This document shows positions 24,901 to 36,500 of a stretch of 51,916 nt of DNA, piece by piece. Position numbers and translations under genes: made by a program. The first letter of the stretch is position 1, and each line of letters starts with the position of its first letter. Source of the DNA: Apiotrichum sp. Y4204 (lineage: Eukaryota; Basidiomycota; Tremellomycetes; Trichosporonales; Trichosporonaceae); contig JAMYHL010000136.1 of the NCBI GenBank assembly GCA_025531455.1, forward strand, positions 1 to 51,916, read 5' to 3'. The notes beneath the pieces were generated by a model. That model did no database searches, was not told the origin of the DNA, and was given only the letters and a program-made list of their open reading frames with translations.

Positions 24901-25918
24901 AACGCCGCCCCGCGCCTCCCCACGGCCTGCCCCAGCCGGCTCGGGACGCGGTGTGAGGCATGTGAGGCTTGCATCGAAACACGGAGCCACAAAAAGAAGG
25001 CACCAAGCGCAGATGGCGCCTCAGGGTTTGGGCCCTGGCTCAGAATGCAGAATCAGTTCGACCGCGACACCACTACTGCGCTGCGGACCGCACTACTGGG
25101 CACTACAGCAACTGCGAGTTGCCCTACGCTGCATAGCGCGCGCGCGCACGCGCGCACGAGCACACCGAGAAGGGAGCCGTTGACCGCGCAACTATGCGGT
25201 GCATTGTAGTAGTCGGACCGAGCTGACAATAACAGATCGTCTGAGCTGGGGATCGACCGATTAATGTTAATGTCATCCCGTGATCCCCGTCAGCAGACAT
25301 ACAGCCAACATGTTGGCTGCCGGATACAAATATACAGAGTCTTTGGCCTCGATGGCCTCGGGCCTCGAGGCAGACTGTGTAGCTGTGTAACTTTGCAATG
25401 TCACAGAAGCTGCTCATTCGTTTCCAGCGTCCCGCGAGCTTAGCAGTCGAGCTGTAATCGAGTCACAAGCCGCAAAGCGCGCAAAGTAAGTCGACGGGCC
25501 GACGGGGGGTCCAATTAACCTTTACATGCTGGTGCAGTGCCGGGCTTTGTGTTGATGAGGACTTCTGGATCGTACTTGACTGTCTACGGCTTGAGCCGAT
25601 AATGACAAGTCTCAGTTGAGCCCCCCAGGATATTTTCACCGGGCAGGGTCCTGCACGTCATTGTGCAGAGTCGCGGCTCCGTCGGCTCTGCTACCCTGTG
25701 CAAGTTGAGGGTCCGAATAAACTGGGCTGGGTGGGCCCCATTCTAGGCATTCGTTCACGCCACAGTGCGCACAGTGGGTGGCCACCGACAAGTGACAGTG
25801 TGGGTGGTGCTCAGTTGATGGCTATCACTCATCTGCCTTTCGTGTCCTCGACAGTCCATGTTCACTCTCAACTCCCAGCTACCAATCAACACCACTACTG
25901 CCGACGCCACTATCCGCA

Positions 25919-27699
25919 ATGCCCGCACCCAAGACGGGCATACATGGGCCACTCCTTCTGGAGGAGCCTCTTATCCGGGTGAGTCTGAATGAACTGGACC
26001 CAACCCGTCTCATAGCTCTGACGACCAGACACCGTATGAGCTCCTCCGTCGCTCTCACCGTTCCGCGCAGAGACAGGTGGAGCGCGATTTTGTGGCCGTC
26101 CAGGTGAGTGTAGTGCATGTCGTGGGAGCTGTCGGTTGTACAACATGTTCAGCGTTGCCTCCCACTACGTTAGCAAGAGACTCAGGCCCTACTCTCGGAC
26201 CCTCCCCATTGCTGACACCAGGCCCAACTGAGCAGCCTTCTCAAGTCGTTCACTGGCGATCCTGACCAGGACAAGGAGCCGGCGCTCTCAAAGATTGATG
26301 TCCTGTCTGACCGCATGCGCGGGCTGAAGCGCAAGCTTGATGACCTGCAGCCTTCCCCGGGTGCACCAAGTGCTCTACGTGACAGGATTACTTATGTGGA
26401 CGAGTCGCTTCTCACAAAGGACAAGGATGCGGTCACAGAACCCAGCACGGAGACAGATGAGCCGATGGAGGGTGTGTCGAATGGGGTGGAGAAGACGGAG
26501 AGGCGGACTACTCGGGCAGTCGAAATGGCGTCCAAGTTTGCCCCGTGAGTTGATGCCGATCAATCATGTCTGACCAAGCAGGGAGGACCACACACTCGAC
26601 CGTTATGTCATCGACCATCTTCTTCGTACTGGGCGAGTGAAGACTGCACGGGCGCTCGCGGCCGCGCAGAGCATTGACAGCCTGGTCGATATCAAGCTCT
26701 TCACCGAGCTCGCCAAAATCGAGTCAGCCTTGACCGAGAAGCATTCATGCACCGAGGCATTGGCCTGGTGTGGCGAGAACCGTGGCACACTGAAGAAGCA
26801 GGGTGTGAGTATGAATGGAGTTGATTTGATCCAGTCGTCCTGACACCACCTCTAGAGCGATCTTGAGTTTGTCCTTCGATTGCAAGAGTTCATCGAGCTG
26901 TGTCGGAAGCGCGACACTGTTGCGGCCATTGCGTACGCGAGAAAGCATATGGCTCCGTGGGCTAGCACACACATGGACGAGGTGCAGCAGGGTATGACTC
27001 TGCTTGCCTTTGGCGAGACGACTGGCGTTCCGCTATACCGCTCACTGTACGACCGCGCGCGATGGGCAACCGTTCGCGACCGTTTCCGGGAGACGTTCCT
27101 TACTATCTATGCGCTTCCGTCTCAGTCTCTCCTTGCACTGTCTCTCTCTGCCGGGCTGTCGTCGCTCCGCTTGCCTGCCTGCGCGGGCGGGCTACCCATG
27201 TCGCCAAAGACAACAGACCGCCCCTTCAGTTCGTCTCAGCAGCTTCCTCCGGAGCCGCTTCTCCCACCCGTCCCCGATCTGCACTTCACGTTGGAATCCT
27301 TCGACTTTACAGAACGCGATCCAGCGCTCATTTTTCCCACCAAGGTCGAGACTCCGGCCCCTGCGGCAACAACCGAGCCACCAAGAGCCAACGTCGACTG
27401 CCCGACCTGCGGCACCGACCTCCGCGTGTTGGCCCGCGAGGTGCCCATGGCACACCACGTCAACTCGACAATCGTGTGCCGTATTTCCGGGGCAGTTATG
27501 GACTCAAACAATGAGCCGATGGCGTTTCCGAATGGACACGTCTATTCCTCCAAGGTAGGTGATTCGTGGGATGCGGAATCGGAAGGCTAACGAGCAGGCG
27601 CTACAGGAGATGGCGAAGAACAACTACAACGTCGTCACCTGTCCGGTCACTAACGAGACGTGCTCGTTCAGTAAGCTGAGGAAGGTGTATATCTCGTGA
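25919..27699 (+). CDS. FYV10: GID/CTLH E3 ubiquitin ligase subunit Gid9 (Fyv10, MAEA homologue)
   Basis: One of the two RING-type subunits of the GID/CTLH ubiquitin ligase, which in yeast targets gluconeogenic enzymes after glucose return. Six exons: 25919-25978, 26029-26103, 26222-26544, 26582-26804, 26856-27554 and 27598-27699; 493 aa. Order of parts: N-terminal coiled region (TPYELLRRSHRSAQRQVERDF), LisH at ~155-180 (DRYVIDHLLRTGRVKTARAL), CTLH at ~212-250 (EALAWCGENRGTLKK...LEFVLRLQEFIEL), CRA to ~330, and a C-terminal degenerate RING at ~405-493 (CPTCGTDL, NSTIVCRISG, GHVYSSKALQEMA, VTCP). The Met at 25919 opens a frame that fits the family. It is convergent with the ubiquitin hydrolase gene; a shared ubiquitin theme is probably chance. 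Confidence 0.95.
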
Positions 27700-27974
27700 T
27701 CATGAGTTGTGAGAAGTGACCATTACCATTGTATATTGTTCAGGAACATGCAAGTATCATTAAGCGTTGTGCACTCCGAGGCTAGCAGTATGTCAGTTAG
27801 CACTTGGGCACGTCTGTAACAGCTCAGCAACAGCTCATCAACAGGCCGAGGGTGAGCGGTTGTGTTGTAACACCGCATCGTAGATCACCAGTACACATGC
27901 ATCATTGGCTCCTAGTCTCTTCGACTTGCGCGTACAAAGGGCCCAACTTCAGATGACTCAACACCTCCTTGAAA

Positions 27975-28926
27975 CTAATTGTCGCCTTCGCCGGCAAGTA
28001 CAATCATGTTGAAGTTAATATCGCCATTAGCGCGCTCAATGTACTTCTCCTTGACAATCTTGGCCGTGTCCTGAAGTATGTTAGCAACACTGGCGTGAGA
28101 CTCGCTTCCCACTCACCCTGAGGAGGTCGGTACAGGGACCGCGATCCAACGGTCCCGTGCGGCTACCGTCGAGCTCGACAACGCGCTTCTCGCCATTCGC
28201 GTCGGTTGCCTCAATAAACGCGATAAAGTGCGTATCGACATCGAGGTCCGTCGGCACCGCCGACTGTCCCGTCTGCGCGGCGGCGGTGTGCGCCTCTTCG
28301 AAGAATGTCGCGTTGTCGAGCGCCTTGGCGCGCCCAAAGCCTGCCATTAATGAGAGTTAGGAGCAAGTCTACCCACCGTCAAGAGGAAGCGTGTCGCGCT
28401 TGAACTTTACGAGGTGGGATTCCGGCGAAAGGGATCCCTCGGGAAGGTTCAGGAGCGCGTGCAGCAGGCCAATCGAGCCACAGGCGTTGGGAATCTGGTG
28501 TGAGTTGGCTCAATGGATACAGCCCACTGGCATGCTTGTTATTGCGACCCTCTCCAGGGACAACAAGGCGTAGTCCAAGTCCAATATTCACTCACAGTCT
28601 GCTTGATCCACCACACGTCGCCATCGAATTTGCCCTCGCCGGACCGCTCCTCGGCCTCACGTGCCTCCTGCAGCGCCCCACGGGCCGGGAAGAGGAGAAG
28701 CACGGCACGTACAGGCTGGGGCGTGAACGCAAGAAAGTCATCGTCAAGACTGAACAGATCCTGGAAGGACAATGGGGATTCAGGCAGGCCGAGCGGCTGG
28801 GACCACTGCGGTTAGTGGGATTCGAAGAGTGGACGTACGTCGTTGAATACCTGGTGTCAGCACTATAGTTTCGAGTCAGCTCACCTCCGGGTTGGCTTCG
28901 AGGGGGACAAACTTCTGGCCTGACAT
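27975..28926 (-). CDS. YUH1: Ubiquitin C-terminal hydrolase (UCH family, peptidase C12)
   Basis: Cleaves small adducts from the C-terminus of ubiquitin (and of Nedd8/Rub1 in yeast). Six exons on the minus strand: 28926-28885, 28850-28839, 28805-28596, 28494-28377, 28340-28117 and 28070-27975; 233 aa, the usual UCH-L3 size. Exon 2 is a 12-nt microexon (VFND), flanked by introns of 34 and 33 nt. It is required because the family reads PLEANPE-VFN directly before the WSQPLGL segment. Catalytic features: IKQT (oxyanion Gln), NACGSIGL (nucleophile Cys), THFIAFI (His) and VELDGS (Asp). The gene shares a 268-bp divergent promoter with DAD2. Confidence 0.94.
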
Positions 28927-29194
28927 TGTGGGATGTGCAATGCGTAAGAGAGAGGAAAAGTGAATGAAGAGCAAGTTGTCGCCGCTGGGTTTATATCTGC
29001 TGTGGACGATCATGGACGACTGCTCAGCGCTGGGAGCATGACGGTATGGCGGGTTGTGCCTGATGTCACACCGCGTGGACTAGCTTTCCCACGAATGCAT
29101 TGAGCACTGTTGTCAACAACACACCACAACAGCAGGATCCCAAGTTTCAAGGCGCGTTGCAATCTTCCCATTTCTGCAATCATCAACTCCCACC
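28927..29194. promoter_or_regulatory. Divergent promoter, UCH and DAD2
   Basis: 268 bases separate the two start codons, so both genes must initiate from this shared interval. No TATA box or named factor site recognised. Confidence 0.6.
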
Positions 29195-29585
29195 ATGTCC
29201 GGCAAACCCTCCCTCGCGGGATCAAGCACGCTACCCCCCTCGCTGCAAATACTTTTGCAAAAGCAGCAGGAGCACGCCGCGCTACAGGCGCTCAAGGAGG
29301 CGAGCGAGGACCTCGTCGCGCGCGCGGAACGCCTGGCGGAGATGAGCACGACGATGGCGGACGGCGGCGAGAGTGAGTCCAGAGAGGAGCCAGCTGCTGT
29401 TGTTTTGATGTTTCGATTCTCGGATTCATCTACTTACGCCAGCAATCGGACAAGTCCTCGAAACGTGGTCATACATCTTCAAGATCCTCGAGTCGCTCGG
29501 GCAGGCGGCGCCGCACGCGGGCGATCCCGTCCCGACGCTGGTGCGGCTGCCATATCATGGAGAGGACGCTCCGGCTGCAGAGTAG
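29195..29585 (+). CDS. DAD2: DASH/Dam1 kinetochore complex subunit Dad2
   Basis: A small subunit of the fungal-specific DASH ring that couples kinetochores to microtubule ends. Two exons, 29195-29372 and 29443-29585, phase 1, 70-nt intron; 106 aa. A coiled segment of the Dad2 type (LQALKEASEDLVARAERLAEMS) is followed by the family hallmark MADGGE, then VLETWSYIFKILES. The C-terminus ends in a Pro/Gly-rich tail. The splice phase joins GGE-T-IGQVLETW, as expected for the family. Confidence 0.9.
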
Positions 29586-29956
29586 GAGCTGTTTTGGGGA
29601 ACGCATAGACGTCATCAGAGGGAGTGCGTTAGACTTGTTGTATTGTTATGATCGGTTTCTCGCACGCGAGCGCCGGCGTGGTTGATCCGTTGATGTCACC
29701 ACCAGGGCACCATATCTTCGCACAACGGCTCGCCTGGAATTGACGGGTTTGATGAGAGACTATGCTCACTGTTTGATCTACACTAACTCTACTGACCATC
29801 CAGCAAGCACCAAGCGCTGTGCGCAAACTGGATCTAGGGTGTGGGTTGCCTTCAATTCGAGCCCACTACCCGAGATACCTGTGCTGGAAAAAAGGAACCA
29901 ATGCCATGCTAGATATGCTATGCTGTCTAACTACTATTCTACACTTCCTGATATCG
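29586..29956. other. Tail-to-tail gap, DAD2 and MET1
   Basis: 371 bases between convergent genes; probable 3' UTRs. Nothing else seen. Confidence 0.5.
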
Positions 29957-32258
29957 CTAGAATGACCCAAACCAGCTCCAGTCTGCCGGCAACCCTTCGC
30001 GGGTCTTGAACTGCTGCCCAGCGAGCCACTTATCCACGACCATCTGCTCGTCCACACCATCGAGAATATCAACCTGGCCCTTGCCCTCGAGACACACGGC
30101 GGCCCAGCCCACAAGTATCATGCCCGGCGGGCGCTGGTCCACGGAAGCGATTGCGCTGCCGATGTTCTCAAGCGTCGACAGAATCACCCGCTGGTCCGGA
30201 CTCGACGCGCGCTCGACGATCGCAATCGGCAGATGGCGGGGGTACGCTGGGCCGTCGCGGCCGGCGTGTGTCTCCGATGTGAGAACCTCGAGTACCTGCT
30301 CGATACGCGCCACACCCATTAGAATGGCGAGCGTCCGCGGCTTGCTATATCCCGGAAGCTGAACGGCGGCTCCCGCACGTCCGACACCGGTACACATGAC
30401 CAGCGAGTCGGCAACACCACGCTGAGTAACGGGAATGCCCATCATGAGGGGACCGGCGAGCGCTGAGCTAACACCTGGGACAACGATGGCCTCGTAACCA
30501 TGCTCACGGAAGTAAAGGACCTCCTCGCCGCCGCGGCCGTACACGAATGGGTCGCCCTGCTTAAGGCGCACAACGGTCTCACCAGCATTCGCGCCCGCAA
30601 TGGCGAGCTCCATGAGCTCGTTCTGGGCACCGTCGGCATTGCCAGGGAACTTGCGGGCGATGTGAAGCTTGGTGGTCTTGGGGATGAGCGCAATGATCTC
30701 GGCCGGGACGAGCTTGTCAGATAGAATAAGCGTCGCGTTCTCGAGCGCGTGGCGGGCAGCGACAGTCAACAGCGAGGGGTGTCCCGGTCCGGAGCCGACC
30801 AAAAGGATGCGGCCCTGGCGGCCATCGTGATGAGGCAGCACGGTCGTAATCTCCTCTCCCTCCAGGACGCGGTCCATCTCCGCCACGGCCAGACCGGCAA
30901 GCTGGTCGTACGAGTAGTACTCGCTCATCTGGTGTACCCAGCGCATGCGGCGAAGCTGGCCCTGGTCGTTCTGCTTGACTGGCGCGTTGAGAGGGGTCGT
31001 CAGGTCGTCCTCAGAGATAACACCCTTGGCCCGGGAGCGCAGCTGGCCGATGTTGTCCACCGCCGCTCCGACTGACGCTGGGAGCTTGGCAGCAATGTCA
31101 CGGCGGATGCGTCCGGCAAGGCGGCAGCCCTGTCCATTGGTGGAGACGGCGACCTGGAGGTTGGAGGGGCCTGCAGGAGTCGCGAAGCGGTGTACGCTGG
31201 GGAAGGTGAATGTCGACATAGCGGGGCGATCCGAGACGTTGATCGGGAGGCAGAGCTCGGTTGCGGCCGTGTGGATCTCGTGGGCGATCTCACCAGCCTT
31301 GAAGCCGTTGGAGCCGATGAGAGTGTCGGTAAGGCACACGAGCGCAAACTTTTTCTCCGACAAGAACTCTTTCCATGACTTCGCGCCGCCGACGAAGCGC
31401 TTGAACTTGATCTGGCCCTGATACACACGCCACTGAATCTCCTCGGGCAGAGCGGAGAGCTCGCTGCCACTGGAGACGGTCACATGCGCATCGGCCTCGA
31501 GAAGGCTAAACACGCGCGAGGTGACGAGGCGGTTCGATCCCACCACAATAACGGGACGGTCCTTGAGATGGAAGGTGAGGGGAAGGGGTGCGCCGCCGTT
31601 CGGGATCCGGTATTTGGAGTCCGCAGCCAGTGGCGAGGGGTTGACCGAAGCCTGCTTCTCGTGCACCTTCAGAGACGGGTAGGTAGGCGGGCTGAGAGCC
31701 TTAATGATGCCACGGCCGAGTACGAGCGCCGCGATGGTCGGGACGACAATCCAAGTGCCATTCGTCGCCACCCAGACAGTCCAAAAGCGCCAGGAGTCGT
31801 TGTGGCCCGTGTTGCACCAGCCACACAGGTACTCCTGGAGAAAGTACAGGTCCGTCTTCGCGGCCGTCATCACCACGGACGCGAACGCAACAACAGCTGC
31901 ACCGGGGTGGTCGCCCAACGCGAGCGCGACAAAGTTGAGGACAACCTCCACGATGTTGAGGATTGCTGCGGTCAGGCGATGCTCGTACCGCACACACTCA
32001 CCCTGGGCAGCTGTAAAGCCGTCATTTTCTTCGAGAGCCCGGAAGCCATACAGGTAGTCGACATCCGAGTACGGCACCATGCTTGTCGTCAGTGCTGACA
32101 TTGCCAGTCTTTCCTCACTTGTATGGTGCCCAGATCCAGCTCAGGTCTCCGCCGAGCATGCTGCGCGGGCGGTAGAGACAGTATCCGACATCCCAGAGAA
32201 CGATAAGACTCGAGAGCGCAAGCCACAGCCTGACCCAGCGGGGGATCGTGTAGCCCAT
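29957..32258 (-). CDS. MET1: Membrane-domain/uroporphyrinogen-III methyltransferase fusion (MET1)
   Basis: Two exons, 32258-32119 and 32081-29957, with a 37-nt intron in phase 2; 754 aa. Residues ~1-170 are a four-helix membrane domain: WLALSSLIVLWDVGYCLYRPR, SDVDYLYGFRALEENDGFTAAQ, ILNIVEVVLNFVALAL, HNDSWRFWTVWV-TNGTWIVVP. It resembles fungal EXPERA/EBP-like proteins. After a linker (~172-215) comes a Met1/Met8-type NAD-binding domain (KDRPVIVVGSNRLVTSR) and, at ~470-725, a SUMT methylase: GRILLVGSGPGHPSLLT, GDPFVYGRGGEE, VVPGVSSALAGPL-GIPVTQRG. The methylase makes precorrin-2 for sirohaem, the cofactor of sulfite (and assimilatory nitrite) reductase. There is no Met between residues 118 and 335, so the enzyme half has no initiator of its own. 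Separate transcripts through unseen splicing remain possible. Confidence 0.9.
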
Positions 32259-32829
32259 CGTGTCGCGGTGTAGTTAGTAGTGAACGGTGAGGATGAGGAA
32301 GAGAGGCTACATCGAGTTGTCCGTGCTCTCGGTCTTTAGATGGCATCGGCATCGCGTCACGACGGTCCCGCGGTCCCTCGCATACCCGCACACGAGCACG
32401 ATGGTATGATCGGTTCGTTATTTTTGATTTATTTTTTGATTTTGTCGAGTTTGATTGATTTCCATCTTGATCACGACAGCGGACAACACCGAGCTCGCCA
32501 TTATCTTACCCGCACATTCCGACTATTTGAATAGTTCCCATTGGCCGCCTGTGGCGTGATGATAATAAATCAGGAATTCATTCTGGAGAAGGGAGCCCCA
32601 CACGGCAATTAGCAATGACCAGGAGGAATTACATAAAGTCACGTGGAGCACGCGAGAAGCTCGCGACCGCCCGAGCTTTCCAGGATCCAGGATCCAGGAT
32701 TGACAATTGACGAAGGGACGAGCCATGCGCGAGCCAGGTCGGCCAGATCCACACATCGAAGCCAACGAAACGTCACCGACCTCAGAGAAACGACAACGTC
32801 CATCTCATCACAGCATCCCACACTCCACC
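32259..32829. promoter_or_regulatory. Divergent promoter, MET1 and EMC10
   Basis: 571 bases between divergent starts. It contains a perfect Cbf1-type site at 32638-32645, a CTGTGGC core at 32549-32555 (like the Met31/32 core of budding yeast, whose presence in basidiomycetes I cannot confirm), and a CCAAT box on the minus strand at about 32537-32546. Confidence 0.55.
32638..32645. promoter_or_regulatory. Cbf1-type E-box GTCACGTG
   Basis: An exact match to the RTCACRTG consensus bound by the bHLH factor Cbf1, which in yeasts controls sulfur-assimilation genes and centromeres. It lies 380 bases upstream of MET1 and 185 upstream of EMC10. Function here is inference. Confidence 0.6.
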
Positions 32830-33530
32830 ATGCTGCTCCTTCCATTGATACTCCTAGCACTGCAGGCTCTGCTAGTCTCCGCAGAAAAATACACTGTTTA
32901 CCATCGGTTTGCCGATAAGGGTGCGCGTTGGGTGCGACGTGGTGCCGCCACGGGCTCGCCTAGCCAACCCAGCCAGATTGCTTGGGCCGAGGAAGCTGTC
33001 GCGGACGGTGCTGCCGCCACGTCCGAGTCGCCGTGGTACCAGGTCGCGATCCTTGTCGACGGCGAGTACATTACCGCGTCGATCCCATCCGTGAGTAGCA
33101 GTTGCAGCTCCGAGGACTGACGACAGTGCCTCGCATCTCATCCCGGCGCACTCACGCTGCACTTTACCGGTCAGCGTCCGTCCAGCATCGAGTACAAACC
33201 CCTGTCCGACAAGTGTGTCTCCGGACCGGCATCGCTCCCGGATGCCTCACTTGATGTGTCGATGGCGGTCCCACGTGTTGTGAAGGGGTGAGTAAACTTT
33301 TGGCTGCTCATCAACCACTCTTTTCAGAGCCATCAACTGACTTCAGGCCGTCGCTTGCCGCTCCCCAGGTCGTCACCGCGGACGGGAAGAAGGTCGAGCC
33401 CGAGCCGGAGAAGACCTTTTTCCAGAAGTACTGGATCGCGATCGTCGCAGGGCTGCTCTTCATCGGCAGTGTAATGGGACCGGACGAGCCGCCTAAGCGT
33501 CCGGAGGGCGCGCCTCAGCGGTTGAAGTAG
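32830..33530 (+). CDS. EMC10: ER membrane protein complex subunit 10
   Basis: A lumenal/single-span subunit of the ER membrane insertase EMC. Three exons: 32830-33090, 33127-33287 and 33347-33530; 201 aa. The first intron is 36 nt. Signal peptide: LLLPLILLALQALLVSA with cleavage near AEK. Lumenal beta-domain: PWYQVAILVDGEYITASIPS, LTLHFTGQ, IEYKPLSD, LDVSMAVPRVVKGP-LAAPQVV. Then the family-typical EKTFFQKYWIAIVAGLLFIG, which holds the transmembrane helix, and a short Pro-rich cytosolic tail. Splice phases are consistent throughout. Confidence 0.93.
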
Positions 33531-36500
33531 GTCGGTAGGCATGTACAACATGGAGCTGCTGTGGTGACTTTGATAGGGGGAGATAGCCGCTTGGAAGGGA
33601 GTTTGTTGATGGAGCCCAGGGACTCAGGCTGACTTGAGTCCGGAAACACAAGACCAAGGCTGATCTGTCAGCTATAGGTCTGCTCCTTGTTCAACCCATT
33701 CCCTGAGCCACAATCCGTCGTGCTGATGTCCGACATCTGACTCCATCTCACCGCATTCTTTGTGTGGCGTCCATCCGCTACACCGTCCCGGCTGTCACTT
33801 CCGAGCTGCTGGCTGTTTACAGTCGATCAAACGGACGGTATGCTGGCGTCTGCCGACGGCCCGCGTGCCGCGTAACTGTGGTTGTTTCCACTGGTGGTGG
33901 TGAAAGACTCGGAACAGAGCGACCCAGATTGTCGTTGGATCGTTTGTGGCTGAACCGCAGCGTTGAGGTGCGCCTGCTGCTACCGAGGTCCTGAATCGTG
34001 TTCCGCGCAGGTGTATCACCATGGCGCCAGCCTGCTGCAGATTCAACTACAACAAAGACTCCTGGCTGCTCAACTTGGAACAAAGTCCTCTCTGGTCCTC
34101 CCACTCCCTAAACCGATCGACGCGTGATCAGTGTATCAATGATCGGTGGCCCATCGGTCATAGGCTATAAGCCGTAGATCGAAATGCCGTATGACAGGAG
34201 CGGAATACCGGTTCTGTGCTGTGCTCCGCGCACCATCCGTCCCCGAGCATTCCGGGCGGAATTCCGAGCTTTCGAGCATGCCGGGCAGACAGCACCACGC
34301 CGGCACCATAGGAGCTCGATGCTGCGGAGAATAGCAGGAGGCTATGTATTACCATGACGATATCGCCATCGCCATGGCTGGACGTTAACGAAGCTGCCCC
34401 GACGGCGAATGCTGAGGAGCCTGAATATCATGGTGGAGTCCTGCCAGACTCTCCTACCTCTCTATAACTCGGGAGATTCTGCAGAGCTACAAGTTGGCCA
34501 CCGGAAGATTCAACATGATCGCGGTTACAAAGTGACGAGAATGGCGTAGCGCCCGACCAGCTTGCGTCCCCATGGGGTGTATTCTAGCTCGCACTGTGCA
34601 CAATGTCAAGTCTGCAGATGTGGGGGAGCAAGAGGGGTGCATCTTGGGAGCTTGGGAACGTTTGGCATTGCATATGTGTGGTACAAGAGTTACGGGTGTC
34701 AAGGGAATACGGGACAAGTTGAAGGGGCATTTTGCATGTGCATGAATGTAAAGTGCATACAGTCGTGCACATGCTGCCTCAGCCCGGTCACACAGGCCCA
34801 TGCTATATCATCCCATGACGTCGCGTAGTGCCTGGCTTATTGTTGGCGGCGTGGCGGAAAAGGCATGTCGGCAAGGCGGCTGGCCGCACTGGCCGCGGCC
34901 AGACAGCCAGTCTACAGCCTGTGCGCCTGCGGTCCTGTTGGTTCTGTGGTATTCCCCTTTGATGGAATGCACTGTTCTGAGATCTCGGCCTAGCTGCCGA
35001 GATCACGGGCACACAGCATGCCCAGTTGCTTCTTCCGCCACGGCCCAACACAATCCACACCCGTGATCCGGCGCCTACCGCTCCGAGGATTGGATGGGGC
35101 TATGGAACGAGGAAGCTTGAGGCTTGGACGCTGCGGGATGCAGTGTATGCACAGTGACAATGGCTTGTAAGCCGAGTGTGCCGAGCGAACGAGCGCCTCT
35201 TCCGTGAGGCCCGTGAGCGCATAGCTCTGTCGTATCCTCTGAGCTCAGTGCCGAGTTCAATCCTGTTCTTTCGTTATTGGCTTTGTGGACTTGCCCCGCG
35301 ATCGCACAGTCCCTCCCGCCTCCAAGCTCCATCCACCTCGTCTCTTCTGCACTTCCCCCGCACTCGCTGCCCAGATCGACCAGATCAAAGATTATTGATC
35401 AGAGGCACCGTCCGCCTTTTCCGCCTTGTCGATCGCTCTGGCCGGCTGCTGGCCTGCTGGTTGGCTGCTATTCTGAGCACAGCACAAAACGCCCAGAACG
35501 CCCAGAAGAGCGCTAGAGCAGCTAGATTGGCTAGCACACGAGCGCAACAGCCGTTGCAGCTTTGCAGATCCTCGAGTCGTCAATCGCTGGAAAGGCCGTA
35601 GGGCCCGAGGCCGCAAGGCCTGTAGCTTGTAGGTTTTGGATCCAGTCCGGTGGTCCAGACTACCAGACTACTGCTTGCAGCAGAGCTTCTCTCAGGGCAT
35701 TGCACTGCGCTGCCTGTTCTAGCTGTTCTTTTGATCTCTTGATCTCTTGCTCTTGCTCTTTGCTCCGGCTCCCTTGGGATCTGCGGCGCTATCACCGCCC
35801 GCCCCTTCGTGTCCAAAGGCCGGTCCCGGCTCGGCGGTCTCGGCCTGGTCCTTTGAGCACAGCAGCAACTGCGGATATCCCTCTGCCTTCTGGTTCGCCA
35901 GCCCCGCGCACGACCCTCTCCCCGTCCTCTCCGTAGCACACGGGACCACCGGCCCCACTCCGCACTTCGCGGCTCTGCGGCTCTGGCCGTCCTGGGATAT
36001 CCATATCGAATATCCAGTTATTTCCCTCGGCCCCTTCTGAGCGACACCGTCCACCCACATCCTCACATCCTCGCTTCGGATAGAGTCCTGGTCTATATCT
36101 ATTTCATTCCCCTCTCCCCCTCACACGGCATAGTACAAGCAGGACAAAAGCACTCAATTCTGCCCATTTCCCTTTTTCCTTTGTCGAGGCCCCGCGGCCG
36201 TACCCCCCGATAACCGTCGGCCCTTCCGCGCCACTGCACCCCCGTGCCCTTGTCGCCGCGTGCACAGGTGATATCTGGGTATCGAGTATCCTTTGATCGT
36301 GCCGCCGCCGGCCGCTTGTGCAATCGTCCCGGCAAAAAATCGGCAGCCAGTGAGAAAGATTACTACGCGATTGCGGCAGTGGCCGGCATCCCCAGGGGAG
36401 CCAGACGGACAAGCATCCACACGAGCGGGATCGACATCAATTTGTTGCACCAGCAGCAGAGCCTTGTGCGATCCACCTGCGCCGTTCTGGCCTCAGCTCG

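Larger units (their letters stand above)
24090..25918. other. Divergent intergenic region with simple repeats
   Basis: 1.8 kb between the hypothetical gene (-) and FYV10 (+). It contains a GTT microsatellite at about 24361-24391 (CAA in the hypothetical gene's leader), an 8-bp repeat (CCCCAGAG)n at 24867-24900, and an alternating CG/CA tract at about 25136-25160 with Z-DNA-forming character. No protein-like frame and no RNA gene recognised. Confidence 0.55.

Noticed and set aside
25919..28926. FYV10 and the ubiquitin hydrolase as a functional ubiquitin cluster
   Set aside because: They are convergent neighbours with no shared promoter; the adjacency is most likely chance.
32082..32118. Start of the MET1 fusion at the Met within 32101 (MSALTTSMVP)
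   Set aside because: That Met lies inside a 37-nt intron; the upstream exon supplies the conserved first helix of the membrane family in correct phase.
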